DNA of 64,000 bases. Origin: Misgurnus anguillicaudatus. Its lineage: Eukaryota; Chordata; Actinopteri; Cypriniformes; Cobitidae. A program made the translations under genes and the position numbers. The stretch is taken from contig NC_073340.2 of assembly GCF_027580225.2 (NCBI RefSeq), positions 21,088,001-21,152,000 of the forward strand. The letters are read 5' to 3'. Below the pieces are notes generated by a model, which had not been told where the DNA came from, did not search any database, and saw nothing but the letters and a program-made list of their open reading frames with translations. Every line of letters starts with the position of its first letter. Position 1 is the first letter of the stretch. Shown here piece after piece: positions 46,218 to 55,972 of this stretch.

Positions 46218-46289
46218 GGAGATCAAGCTTACTCAGATCAGCGTGTTTCGACGAGACGCCCTCTCTGAACTACACGAGCTGAAGAGAAT
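46218..46289 (+). CDS. fshr: fshr exon 2 (leucine-rich repeat)
   Basis: Leucine-rich repeat exon of 72 nt, the same size as human FSHR exon 2. Acceptor CAG ends at 46217 and donor GTGAGT begins at 46290. It reads EIKLTQISVFRRDALSELHE in the phase set by exon 1 (split codon GT+G, Val). It aligns with the human stretch ending in GAFSGFGDLEKI. Phase 2 at both ends. Confidence 0.93.
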
Positions 46290-47492
46290 GTGAGTGCGAT
46301 GAAGGTCACCGAGTTGTTTACTATGGTGAATGTGTATAATCTGCAAGAATCCACAAGGAAATTGAAAAACATGAGTGGTGTAATTATAAACAAATCCCTA
46401 GGAAAAAACTATAAAGACAAACAAAACCAAGGAAATGTTTTATGCTCATAATAAATTTTTGCTTAGTTTTGGCTGAATGCAAAACCGCATATAAACAAAT
46501 GATATTTAGTCTTGATTGAAAATGTTTAGACTTTGATATAGAACATGATGTTTAAAAACTGACCCAAAACACTGGCGATATGTATCCCATGAAAATAAAC
46601 TGTAAAAAGTAAAAGTTGAATTAACTAAAAAAATTACTTTATTTGTCAACACCTAAACTTTAAATAAAATTAAAGTGAAAATTTGATGGTGTTACCAATT
46701 AAAGTAATTTTTAAAGTTTTTAACCTTGAACTTTTTACTTAAAGTGAGAAAATGTAAGTTTATAAAACATATTATTTTTGCAATAAGTCTTTTAATTAGA
46801 GCAGTTTTTACTTTTTACAGAGTAGTGAAATCCTTAATGGAATTCTGTATTGTGAGAGCTCTGAGATAAAATCACATTTGAATGTATAGCAATTTGATTT
46901 AAGACAAAATACACATCATTTAAATGGTGCACAAATAGTAATGCATGCTAATTACGTTTTTGGTAACAATGTGTGACCCTGCCTGTGAAACCCATGGTAA
47001 AGTCTCATAATAATTAAATATAACATTACACATCAAAGTTTGATTTCAATCTATGATTTCACTTTAATTTCAATCTGTGACATGACCTCAGTCAATATTA
47101 AAGATATCAAAGTTATATTTTCACAGAATGTTCTTTACACTGTGTAGGATGATTTTATGTAGAAAACAATAAATCGCAAAAAATGACTTTAGCTGGGTTT
47201 TTACAGGCAGGTGTTACACTCTAAAAAAATAAAGGGGTCACTGTTGAGCTGAGTGGTTCTATAAAGAACTTTTAGCATCCACAGAACCATAAAGTTGCAA
47301 AAAAAGGTTGTAAAAGGGGTTCTTTAGACTATAAAAAGATAAGAAAGAAATTATTATTTTAGAAACTTTTGACAAAGGTTTTTTAGGAACCAAAATTTTT
47401 TTTTCAATGGCATCGCTATGAAGAAGACTGTAAAAAAAGATTTGTTGGCTCAACTTAAAAAAGTAAGTTACCTGGTTGGCATAAAATGTTAA

Positions 47493-48085
47493 AGGAATAG
47501 TCTACTCATTTTCAATATTAAAATATGTTATTACCTTAACTAAGAATTGTTGATACATCCCTCTATCATCTGTGTGCGTGCACGTAAGCGCTGGAGCGCG
47601 CTGCGACGCTTCAATAGCATTTAGCTTAGCCCCATTCATTCAATGGTACCATTTAGAGATAAAATTAGAAGTGACCAAACACATCAACGTTTTTCCTATT
47701 TAAGACGAGTAGTTATACGAGCAAGTTTGGTGGTACAAAATAAAACGTAGCCCTTTTCTAAGCGGATTTAAAAGAGGAACTACATTTTATGGCGTAATAG
47801 CACTTTTGGGAGTACTTCGACTCGGCGCAGTAACACCCTCCCTCTCCCATTATGAGAGGGAGAAGGGGGGCGGACTTTTCAAGCGAGTCGAAGTACTCCC
47901 AAAAGTGCTATTACGCCATAAAATATAGTTCCTCTTTTAAAACCGCTTAGAAAAGCGCTACGTTTTATTTTGTACCACCAAACTTGCTCGTATAACTACT
48001 CGTCTTAGATGATAGAGGGATGTATCAACAATTCTTAGTTAAGGTAATAACATATTTAAATATTGAAAATGAGTAGACTATTCCT
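47493..48085. mobile_element. TTAA foldback (AGGAATAGTCTACTCATT), full copy
   Basis: Nearly complete hairpin of about 590 bp between TTAA at 47489 and 48086. Arms share GCGTAATAGCACTTTTGGGA and TGGTACAAAATAAAACGTAG. The right arm lacks a block near 48007, where CGTCTTA joins GATGATAGAGG. Confidence 0.88.
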
Positions 48086-48089
48086 TTAA

Positions 48090-48359
48090 AGCAACACTAT
48101 GTAGTTTTTTACCTTTTAATAATGTCTCTAAAATTATTTCAGTGATAGAACAACTTTTAACTGGACAAATTGTACTGTTGCCGCGAGCAGCCTCCTAGCT
48201 GCTACAAGCACACTCAGAAAGTGGCGGTGGAGGGTAGGAAACACAGCCCTGGCCCTCCCCCCGCCTGCAGAAGAGTGTCTGATACCAGGCACTGTTGCGC
48301 TTTTCAACCACATGGGGGAGCTGTAAGTCATTTTTACATGGAAACTACATAGTGTTGCT
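48090..48359. mobile_element. TTAA MITE (AGCAACACTATGTAGTTT)
   Basis: Ends AGCAACACTATGTAGTTT and AAACTACATAGTGTTGCT. It is flanked by TTAA at 48086-48089, shared with the preceding foldback, and 48360-48363. Confidence 0.85.
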
Positions 48360-48550
48360 TTAAGTTTATTCAACTTTAAAATATTAGTTTCTGTGTAAAG
48401 ATTGTTGTGTCGACTAATATTTTTAAGTTGAATTAACTCAAAATTTTAAAGCAACCAGGTAACTTACTTTTTTAAGTTGAACCAAGTTTTTTACAGATTT
48501 GTAGTAACTGTATATAACAACATCTATAATGTGATTGTTTTTCTCTTTAG

Positions 48551-48625
48551 AGTGGTGTCAGAAAATGGTGCCCTTGAACGAATTCAAGACTTTGCCTTTT
48601 CTTACCTCACAGAGCTACAAGAAAT
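48551..48625 (+). CDS. fshr: fshr exon 3 (leucine-rich repeat)
   Basis: 75-nt repeat exon encoding VVSENGALERIQDFAFSYLT and ELQE, between acceptor TTTAG (to 48550) and donor GTAAGT. It aligns with the human segment around VLEVIEADVFSNLPKLHE. Only 53 nt separate it from the end of a nested transposon cluster in intron 2. Confidence 0.93.
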
Positions 48626-48712
48626 GTAAGTTAGTGCATTTGGTGACAGAGAATTTACATATTTACATTTTTAAAATGACACTGTAAAAAAGAATACGCT
48701 GGATTCACTTAA

Positions 48713-49613
48713 AGGAGCATTTCACTCGTAGAAACATTAATCTTTATTGAAAGTGCGTCATATTTGTAGTCAAAATGTAACATACATTTCGAATTTGGTG
48801 CCCATTTGACTGAGAAAAGGGGTGTTTGTAGTCTCACTCCCTCAACAAAGATATAGCACTTCCTTCTTTCAATGATGCAAAATGATGATTTTTACATCAT
48901 TGAAAGAAGAAAGTGCAATACTGAAATCTGTATTTCTCCTGTCTCATGCGGCTTTCACATAGGATGCGGTGTGCGCTGCGCTGCGCTATGAAACCCATTC
49001 ATTTCAATGGCTTGCGCCGCGCGAGGGCGGTTTTTTGTTGCGCCGAGCAAAGCGCGAGCGCAGCGGAGCGCAGCTTGCGCTCACGCCGCGGTCAAAGTTC
49101 AACATAGTTTAACTTTTGCGCTGCGCTCTGTGACAATTACCCGCGCGGCCAATAGAAACGGGGCATCCAAACAAGCAAAATGGACGAAAGCTTATACTCG
49201 GGATTCTAAGGGCTTTATAATACAAGTTTATGCTCCTACAGAGACATCGGAAGGAAAGCCGTCTCATGGAAACACGTAGCAATTCAAGGTGGCATGTCAG
49301 GTGTGTTTTAAGTCAAGCAGCTTGTTGTAGGTATGCTTAAAGTTACGTGAAATGGAGACGAGCAACATCAGTCTCTGTATTCCTCGTCGACTATTTAACG
49401 CAAATATAAACACTGTAGTAATTTATTGAAAACCCCGCCTACTTTGGTCTGGCCATCAGAGCACAAATCGCTTGGCTGCGCCGAACCCAGCGGCGAGCGC
49501 AGCGCACACCGCATCCTATGTGAAAGCCGCATCAGCGGCAACTGAGGGAATGATGCATGACCGTTTCAAAACATGACTGGGGTTCTAATGATACAAATGG
49601 GTGAAGTGTTCCT
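48713..49613. mobile_element. middle TTAA element in intron 3 (AGGAGCATTTCACTC)
   Basis: Flanked by TTAA (48709-48712, 49614-49617); ends AGGAGCATTTCACTC and GGGTGAAGTGTTCCT. Contains a short palindrome around CTTTCAATGATG and the innermost element. Confidence 0.8.
48947..49531. mobile_element. innermost element in intron 3 (TGCGGCTTTCACATAGGATG)
   Basis: Long exact inverted ends: TGCGGCTTTCACATAGGATG plus CGGTGTGCGCTGCGCT, and the inverse at the right. Flanked by TCA on both sides (48944-48946, 49532-49534). GC-rich; the 90-codon frame inside has no known domain. Confidence 0.85.
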
Positions 49614-49843
49614 TTAAAAATATAGTGCATCATTTTTGCATCCACTTTTTTAAGTAAGTTTACTTGAAATTTTAAGCAATTGGTTGCTTAAAATTCCATG
49701 TGAAACTTATACTATATTTTTAAGTAAATCCAGCCTTTATTTTTTTCAGTGTACATAAGCATATATTTAGGCTAATAAAACCGTTCCATTATATGAATGT
49801 TAAGAGAAAATATATAATGTCTTCTGGTTTTTTTATGGCACAG

Positions 49844-49915
49844 AACTATTACAAAATCGAAAAATCTCGTCATTCACAAAGATGCTTTTTGGAGACTTCC
49901 GAAGCTACGTTATCT
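49844..49915 (+). CDS. fshr: fshr exon 4 (leucine-rich repeat)
   Basis: 72-nt exon reading TITKSKNLVIHKDAFWRLPK then LRYL, bounded by CAG and GTAAGT. It is one codon shorter than the human equivalent (IEKANNLLYINPEAFQNLP); the loss falls in the loop before the conserved AF. Confidence 0.93.
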
Positions 49916-50191
49916 GTAAGTTGTTATTTTTTTGAATGGTGTCTTCATTGATGTGTAGTAAAACATGATCACTCTGATCTCATGCTGTGGTCAAGCAATG
50001 TTTAGGGAGGGGATATTCCCACATGTGCTTCAGACCACCATTAAAGTCCTGAATGACCTAAACACGGGTCAATATATCCATATCAAATGTTTCTCACCGG
50101 AAACAAAGTCTGTACACAAAAAGACAAAATACGAATGTCTCTTTGACGTATTGCGTTCATTAATCTCATCCGTGCACACATGTTTCTCCAG

Positions 50192-50266
50192 GACTATATC
50201 AAACACTGGGCTTAAAACCCTACCTGATTTCTCCAAAATCAACTCTGCTGCTCCTGAATTTCTGTT
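50192..50266 (+). CDS. fshr: fshr exon 5 (leucine-rich repeat)
   Basis: 75-nt exon, acceptor CAG (to 50191), donor GTGAGT. The peptide TISNTGLKTLPDFSKINSAA matches human LISNTGIKHLPDVHKIHS. Both flanking introns are short (276 and 112 nt). Confidence 0.94.
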
Positions 50267-50378
50267 GTGAGTCTTCACTCATGTCTTATCACTGGACATC
50301 TAAATGTATCTTTGCACACTGGTACATGATGCTGTTAAAAGTTTTACCATGTTTACATTTACCAAACATATGTTATAG

Positions 50379-50459
50379 TGATCTACAAGATAACATGCAC
50401 ATTGAGAGGATTCCCAGTAATGCCTTCCTAGGACTAACCAACGCTACCATAACTGAACT
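50379..50459 (+). CDS. fshr: fshr exon 6 (leucine-rich repeat)
   Basis: 81-nt exon, acceptor TAG (to 50378), donor GTAAGT. It reads DLQDNMHIERIPSNAFLGLT then NATITEL, matching the human [20 protein letters not shown]. It carries a sequon, NAT, in the region where human FSHR is glycosylated (NLS/NNT neighbourhood differs). Phase 2 at both ends. Confidence 0.94.
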
Positions 50460-50602
50460 GTAAGTTTTATATGTGTGAACTTTTATAGTTATAGACTTAA
50501 AGTTTTATAGCAGTACTTTTTAAATTGAATAAAGTTATGGTTGTATGCAGTATGAACTTTTATCTTTTTTGTTACTTGTTGGAACTTAATGCATTCCCTC
50601 AG

Positions 50603-50671
50603 GAGATTAACAAAGAATGGGATCCGCGAAATTGACCGCTATGCATTCAATGGTACCAGAATTGAAAAACT
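50603..50671 (+). CDS. fshr: fshr exon 7 (leucine-rich repeat)
   Basis: 69-nt exon, the same length as in human. Acceptor CAG ends at 50602; donor GTAAGT. The peptide RLTKNGIREIDRYAFNGTRI then EKL closely matches human LNKNGIQEIHNCAFNGTQ, including the conserved sequon NGT. Confidence 0.95.
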
Positions 50672-50765
50672 GTAAGTTCAGTTACATCTTTGACATATCT
50701 CCCTATAAAATTTTCATCTGTCATAAAGCCTCTAATCTTTCATCCTCTTTCTCACACACACACAG

Positions 50766-50840
50766 CTTTCTCATGGGAAACCAGCAGCTGAGTCGTATCC
50801 ACAGTTACGCTTTTATAGGAGCTGAAGGCCCCATCGTTCT
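50766..50840 (+). CDS. fshr: fshr exon 8 (leucine-rich repeat)
   Basis: 75-nt exon, same length as human, between CACAG and GTAAGC. It reads FLMGNQQLSRIHSYAFIGAE then GPIVL; the GPIVL end matches GPVIL of mammalian FSHR. The mammalian sequon in this repeat (NLSDNNN area) is absent. Confidence 0.95.
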
Positions 50841-51345
50841 GTAAGCATGAACAACTCTGACTCTCAACAACAATTCAACTCACCAGCTGCTGCATTACAC
50901 ACCCACACTGCGTCCTTTAACCCTTTCACTTATCTGCTTTAAAAACTAGCATCTCAGTTGTTCGGCACTTTTGCACTCGCTGAACATTTTCAGGAGGCAA
51001 AAGTCTGAGACCACGAGAGAAAATGCACCTGCTTTGCTTTGCATTTAACTATTTTTTATAATTGCAAATTATATTATCAAACTTTATGGACTCCACAAGA
51101 TGGTTCAGGTTCTCCCAGCATGGATTGAGAATATTCCAAAGAAGATCATCTTGTGAAATCTCCAGTTCAAATTTATTTCTATAGCACAGCTTTTTTTAAT
51201 TTTGCATTGTAGCAAAGCAGGTTTACAGTAAATATCAGTGGCGGCCCGTGACAGCTCTTTCAAGGGGCGCAAAATCAAATTCAAAATATGTGTCATGTGT
51301 TTTGCTCGTGTTTTCAAAATAAAGCAGTGGACCCCAAGAGGCAGT

Positions 51346-51444
51346 GGGTTGCCAGTGCATTTTATAACAGCTAAGGGGCGTTGTTACGACGCGGAGCGGA
51401 GTGCCTAAAACCCCCTTGGCTGTTATAAAATGCACTGGTAACCC
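51346..51444. repeat. short foldback inside the hAT element
   Basis: GGGTTGCCAGTGCATTTTAT pairs with ATAAAATGCACTGGTAACCC around a GC-rich centre. Confidence 0.75.
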
Positions 51445-52439
51445 AAGGCGTCGAGGGTTTATTGCGTTTATAAAACGGTTACTTCATATGCATAACGTTA
51501 GCGGGATTTTATAAAATAAAACACAAATAAGTTGTAATTATATTAGTATAAATATTACTCTTCCGCCAAACAAAGTAGTTCCTCAGAATCAAGTGTGGCT
51601 GCAACAGAGCGCAGTTCACAAACAACAGAGACGCAGCAAAGGCACAATGAAAATATGATTAAAGACTGTGGTGTTTATTTTTATATATCAACATTCATCT
51701 AATTTATACATTAACATTTATATCGTGCAACTGTTGAAGTGATGATCAAATATGTTTGTAAGCATGCTTAACTTTTTCCCTGTCAGCGTTTTTTTTTAAG
51801 TTGCCACCCAGTTTTAGTTGAATGCCTTACAGAAAAATGATCTTCTTTAAATAAACATAAGATATCAAATGAAAGAACAGTCCATCCGCTTTCCAACAAC
51901 ATCAAAAAACGTTTCATCCTACCTTCATTTGTTGTCTTATCAGTTATCACCTCTCAAATTTTCAGCTAAATGCGGAGATAATTCCATTTTGTGAGGAACT
52001 TAGAGATCAGATTCAGAGCCTGATCAAAACACACGCTAAATCCACCACAACGCTGTTGTGTCGAGTGAATGCCTCAGTGTTTAAGTTGGGTAAGATTTCC
52101 CTCTAGTGGATAATAGCGGAAATATCAATAAGACAAAAAAAACTTCAGAGAACGTTTTCTCTTTAGTGATGAAATGTTTTATTTATTGACATTGATCTGG
52201 ATATCGCCATAATTGTGCAAAGGTAGAAAAATTAAAAAATGATTAAAGACTGTGGTGTTTATTTTCATAAATCAATACGCAGCAACAGTGGCGCAGTGAT
52301 ACTTGTGATGCGGTCTTAACCGTGGGTTTACCGGGGTATTTTATCACGGCTTAGAACGCGTTTCAACCAATCAGAATGAAGAACCAGAACGAGCCGTTTT
52401 ATAATATGTGTTTGTTGCGTCATGTGAACCATGCGCATC

Positions 52440-52665
52440 AAGGGTTTTGTCAAAATAGGTGCCTGCTGCACACGCAGCAAAATCGTTTATGATAAAAGAG
52501 ACGCTCACGTTCACAAAATTCACGCAAGACACTCCCTTAACAGTAAACTCTGATTACACATGAGATTATGCGACTATCTGGCAAACGCAAGCGTCTCTTT
52601 TATAATAAACCCTTTAGACGTGTCTGCAGCAGGCACTTATTTTGACAAGACACGTGATGCACATA
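52440..52665. mobile_element. foldback nested in the hAT element
   Basis: TGTCAAAATAGGTGCCTGCT pairs with AGCAGGCACTTATTTTGACA, and AAAAGAGACGCT with AGCGTCTCTTTT. Confidence 0.75.
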
Positions 52666-52998
52666 GGTTCACTCAACGCACAGAACACAATTTTGAAATT
52701 ACGAACCACACAGATGATGGGCTACATACATGTTCTGACAAACTTGCGCCCTCGAAAAAAGAAGTCACCGGCTGCCACTGGTAAATACAAATGCTTATTA
52801 AATAAACAGAATATTGTATTATTGAATATGAATTAGACTAGATGAGTCTATTGATTTATTAAAATGTGTATATTAGCAGTACTGAGTGTAAAATATAGTA
52901 GTCATGGGGTGGTACCCTTTTTGGGACCTTTATTTTGTAACTGACAAGTAGTAACTGACATCCTGCATTTAACATCAGAACGGCTGTTGTCTCTGCAG

Positions 52999-53184
52999 GG
53001 ACATCTCTCGTACTTCCGTCCACACCCTGCCAGAGAGCATGCTGAGGTCCCTAAAGCTCCTGACAGCCGTCTCTGTCTACTCTCTGAGGAAGCTTCCCAG
53101 TCTGGAGCTGTTTTCTGAGCTCACACAGGCCAACCTGACCTACCCCAGCCACTGCTGTGCCTTCAAAAACTTCAAAAAGCACAA
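52999..53184 (+). CDS. fshr: fshr exon 9 (last repeat and start of hinge)
   Basis: 186-nt exon, exactly the human length, from acceptor TGCAG to donor GTCAGT. It begins DISRTSVHTLPE and ends with LTYPSHCCAFKNF, the hallmark cysteine pair that starts the hinge in glycoprotein-hormone receptors. NLT is a conserved sequon. The 2.2-kb intron before it holds a 1.5-kb hAT element. Confidence 0.96.
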
Positions 53185-53260
53185 GTCAGTTACACACAAG
53201 ACACATTAAAAACTAAGTATGGCGATGAGGTACACAGATAATCTTTCTGTGCTCACGCAG

Positions 53261-54383
53261 GTCTGTAAAGAATCAGATGTGCGACGATCCAGGTGCTCTC
53301 CGACTGGAGCCGTATTTTTACGAAGACTACTGTAAAGATGTCGTAGAGGTGACCTGCTACCCCAAACCGGATGCCTTCAACCCCTGCGAGGACATTATGG
53401 GATTTACCTTCCTACGTGTTCTGATCTGGTTGATCAGCGTGCTGGCCATCTTGGGCAATTGCGCCGTTCTTGTGGTGCTCCTCACCAGCCGCTACAAACT
53501 GACCGTTCCCAGGTTTCTAATGTGCCACCTGGCTTTCGCAGACCTCTGCATGGGCGCATACCTGTTGCTCATCGCTGCCGTGGACATTCACACGCAGTCT
53601 CGCTATTACAACTACGGTATTGACTGGCAGATGGGAGCAGGGTGCCACGTGGCGGGATTTCTCACGGTGTTCTCCAGCGAGCTGTCCGTCTACACGCTGA
53701 CCGCCATCACTTTGGAGCGCTGGCACACCATCACTTATGCCATGCAGCTGGAGCGCCAACTGCATCTGCGTCACGCATGCGCAATAATGGGGGCAGGCTG
53801 GATTTTCGCCCTGCTGACCGCTCTGATGCCCATGTTGGGAGTAAGCAGCTACAGGAAGACTAGCATCTGCCTGCCTATGGACGTGGAGACGGGTCTTTCA
53901 CAGGGTTTCGTGGTCCTGTTGCTCATTCTCAACGTGGCCGCTTTTCTGATAGTGTGCGTATGTTATCTGCGAATCTACCTGACGGTACGCAATCCAGCTT
54001 TTGTTCCAGCCAACGCGGACATGCGCATAGCCAAGCGGATGGCCGTGCTCATCTTCACAGATTTCCTGTGCATGGCACCCATCTCCTTTTTCGCCATCTC
54101 TGCAGCCTTGAAACTACCACTTATAACCGTCTCTCACGCCAAAGTCTTGCTGGTGCTATTTTACCCCATCAATTCCTGCTCTAATCCGTTTCTGTACGCA
54201 TTCTTCACAAAAACCTTCAAGAGGGATTTCTTCATTCTTACCAGCAGGTTCGGATGCTTTAAAACCCGCGCCCACATCTACCGCACAGAGATCTCTTCGG
54301 GTCAAAACGGAGCTGCTGTGCCTTCACCGAAGACTAGTGATGGTACGCTGTACTCTCTGGTGCAGATCGCCCAAGTGCATTAA
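53261..54383 (+). CDS. fshr: fshr exon 10: hinge, seven-helix domain, C-tail; completes a 666-aa receptor
   Basis: Final exon of the follicle-stimulating hormone receptor, a Gs-coupled receptor of gonadal somatic cells. Acceptor CAG ends at 53260; the stop TAA is at 54381-54383. Joining all ten exons gives 2001 nt, 666 residues, with every junction in phase 2. Residues 294-340 are the rest of a short hinge, with a tyrosine-rich acidic patch (EPYFYEDYC, 309-317) where mammals carry a sulfated tyrosine. TM1 starts near 342. The ERW version of the DRY motif is at 445-447, the disulfide cysteines at 421 and 496, and NPFLY at 601-605. The C-tail has GCF, a possible palmitoylation site. FSHR rather than LHCGR: ten exons, YRTEISS in the tail, HTQSRYYNY in loop 1, and nrxn1 as neighbour. 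It shares about the usual fish-mammal identity in the helices by eye. Confidence 0.97.
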
Positions 54384-54940
54384 TATTGGATCTTTCCACC
54401 ATAAGTCAACTGAAAATATACGCTGATATGCGAAAATGAGGAAAAATAAGAAATATAGTAAATCATGCTTTGGACAAAGTTTGGTTGATATGACATTCTG
54501 AAAGGATTGTCCTAAAGGTGAATTGGGGTACATGCATCTTGGCCTGATGTAAATAATATTGTGAAATTATCCTGCTTGACTTTTAACAGATTCAGATCTA
54601 AAAGTAATTACACCATTCACAAGATGCTGCTTGATTGACTTTTAACAGGGTCTATATGTATTACTGTAAAAAATACTATATTTTACTACAAATTCTGTAC
54701 ATCATCTAATTTTTCAACATGTAGTATTTAGATTTTTTATGATTTTGTACACACTGCATAGTGGTAAATTGTACAATATTTGCTTTTAATACATGAAGCG
54801 TATGGTACAAAATGGACGAAACACTAAACCTTAAGGTATTTCTTGGAGAAAATAATATGCCAAAAAATCAACCACAGCATATTTGGAAATCTGGGTTTCG
54901 TTTAGTCACAATAAAACGATGATAGTAGTCTTATTTCCCC
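54384..54940 (+). other. fshr: fshr 3' UTR
   Basis: AT-rich sequence after the fshr stop with no recognisable transposon up to an AATAAA at 54910. Extent inferred from that signal; a T-rich and GT-containing stretch follows it. Confidence 0.5.
54910..54915 (+). terminator. fshr poly(A) signal candidate
   Basis: AATAAA hexamer 527 nt after the fshr stop, ahead of the first downstream transposon at about 55.05 kb. Confidence 0.5.
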
Positions 54941-55053
54941 CATGGTGATGTAGGCCTATATCCGAGTGAATCGGCTTATAAAATGAAAAAAGGTAGGGCT
55001 GGATCTTTTCCCAGGCCACGCCCACCTGCCATACCATACGACTGGAAGTAAAC

Positions 55054-55309
55054 CCTACTGAAAAACCCAGCTAAGACCAACATAAGCTGGTTTTAGCTGA
55101 TCTCCCAGCTTGGTTTTAGTTGGTATTGCTAGTGTAGCAAGCTGGTCTAGCTGGACTTAGCTGGTCAGGCTGGAAGGCCAGCTGACCCACCAGCATGACC
55201 AGCTATGCCATACTGGGAGGACCAGCTTAAACCAGCTACTGACACCTTAAACCAGCAAAATCCAGCTACCAGCTTATGCTGGTCTTAGCTGGATTTTTCA
55301 GTAGGGAGC
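55054..55309. mobile_element. MITE with CCAGCTAAGACCA termini
   Basis: Inverted ends CCCTACTGAAAAACCCAGCT and AGCTGGATTTTTCAGTAGGG. The interior is made of CCAGCT/AGCTGG motifs in both directions. About 255 bp. Confidence 0.85.
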
Positions 55310-55345
55310 AGAGATCGTGTCAAGGACATGTGCGGTTTTGATTAA

Positions 55346-55972
55346 AGGGACATTCCACTTTTTTGGAAAATATGCTCATTTTCCAGCTCCCCTAGAGTTA
55401 AACATTTGAATCTTATCGTTTTGGAATCCATTCAGCTGATTTCCGCGTCTGGCGCTAGCACTTTTAGCATAGCTTAGCATAATCCATTGAATCTGATTAG
55501 ACCATTAGCATCTGACAGAAAGCTGGAGCAGGCATAGTGATATTACGCAGTGCCTGAAAATAGTCCCCTGCTATTGAAAGTAACCAAGGGGACTATTTTC
55601 GGGCAGTGTGTAATATCACTATGCCTGCTGCAGCCAGGTTACATCAGCAAAGTCATTGATTATTATGCCAGTTTGAGAGTATAGTACTTAGCATATCTGC
55701 CTAGAAATTCGTAACTTTTAATTTTTTGTCGGTCTTAGTACACGATGGAACTACAGAAGAGTCAAGTTTTAAATACGAAAATTATTGAAACACTTTGGGG
55801 GTTTTTTTGCGCGATGCTAATGGTCTAATCAGATTCAATGGCTTGTGCTAAGCTATGCTAAAAGTGCTAGCGCCAGATGCGGAGATCAGCTAAATGGATT
55901 CCAAAACGGTAAGATTCAAATGTTTAACTCTAGGGGAGCTGAAAAATTAGCATTTTTATTTTTAATGGCCCT
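55346..55972. mobile_element. TTAA foldback (AGGGACATTCCACTTTTTTG)
   Basis: Flanked by TTAA (55342-55345, 55973-55976). Arms share CAGCTCCCCTAGAGTTAAAC, GGCGCTAGCACTTTTAGCAT and AATCTGATTAGACCATTAGC. A common foldback repeat of fish. Confidence 0.85.

Larger units (their letters stand above)
47427..48497. mobile_element. outer MITE in intron 2 (CTCAACTTAAAAAAGTAAGT)
   Basis: Ends ACTGTAAAAAAAGATTTG plus CTCAACTTAAAAAAGTAAGT on the left and the inverse on the right to TTTTTTACAG. Its interior is replaced by two TTAA elements. Confidence 0.8.
46290..48550 (+). other. fshr intron 2
   Basis: 2.3-kb intron holding four mobile pieces. They are a CTGTAAAAAGTAAAAG-ended MITE (about 46600-46822), the third copy of the dispersed repeat (46970-47130, inverted), a GGTTCT-rich MITE (47218-47426), and the nested group at 47427-48497. 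Confidence 0.7.
48679..49752. mobile_element. outer MITE in fshr intron 3
   Basis: Ends ACACTGTAAAAAAGAATACG with CTGGATTCACTTAA, and inverted TTAAGTAAATCCAGCC to TTTTTTTCAGTGT. Fills most of intron 3 (48626-49843). Two further layers lie inside. Confidence 0.8.
51236..52780. mobile_element. hAT element in intron 8 (CAGTGGCGGCCCGTGAC)
   Basis: Ends CAGTGGCGGCCCGTGAC and, inverted, GTCACCGGCTGCCACTG. Flanked by GTAAATAT and GTAAATAC (7 of 8 match). 1545 bp, no transposase; holds a 100-bp foldback at 51346-51444 and another at 52440-52665. Confidence 0.8.
50841..52998 (+). other. fshr intron 8
   Basis: 2.2-kb intron, more than two thirds of it a hAT element with nested repeats. The last 200 nt before exon 9 are free of transposon ends. 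Confidence 0.7.

Noticed and set aside
49007..49279. 90-codon frame in fshr intron 3
   Set aside because: Lies within a GC-rich nested transposon with long inverted ends; no domain recognised.
53277..54383. Calling the receptor exon lhcgr, or taking ATG 53277 as a start of an intronless gene
   Set aside because: Nine upstream exons join in phase with GT-AG sites, so 53277 is an internal Met. Tail motif YRTEISS, ten-exon layout and the nrxn1 neighbour favour fshr.
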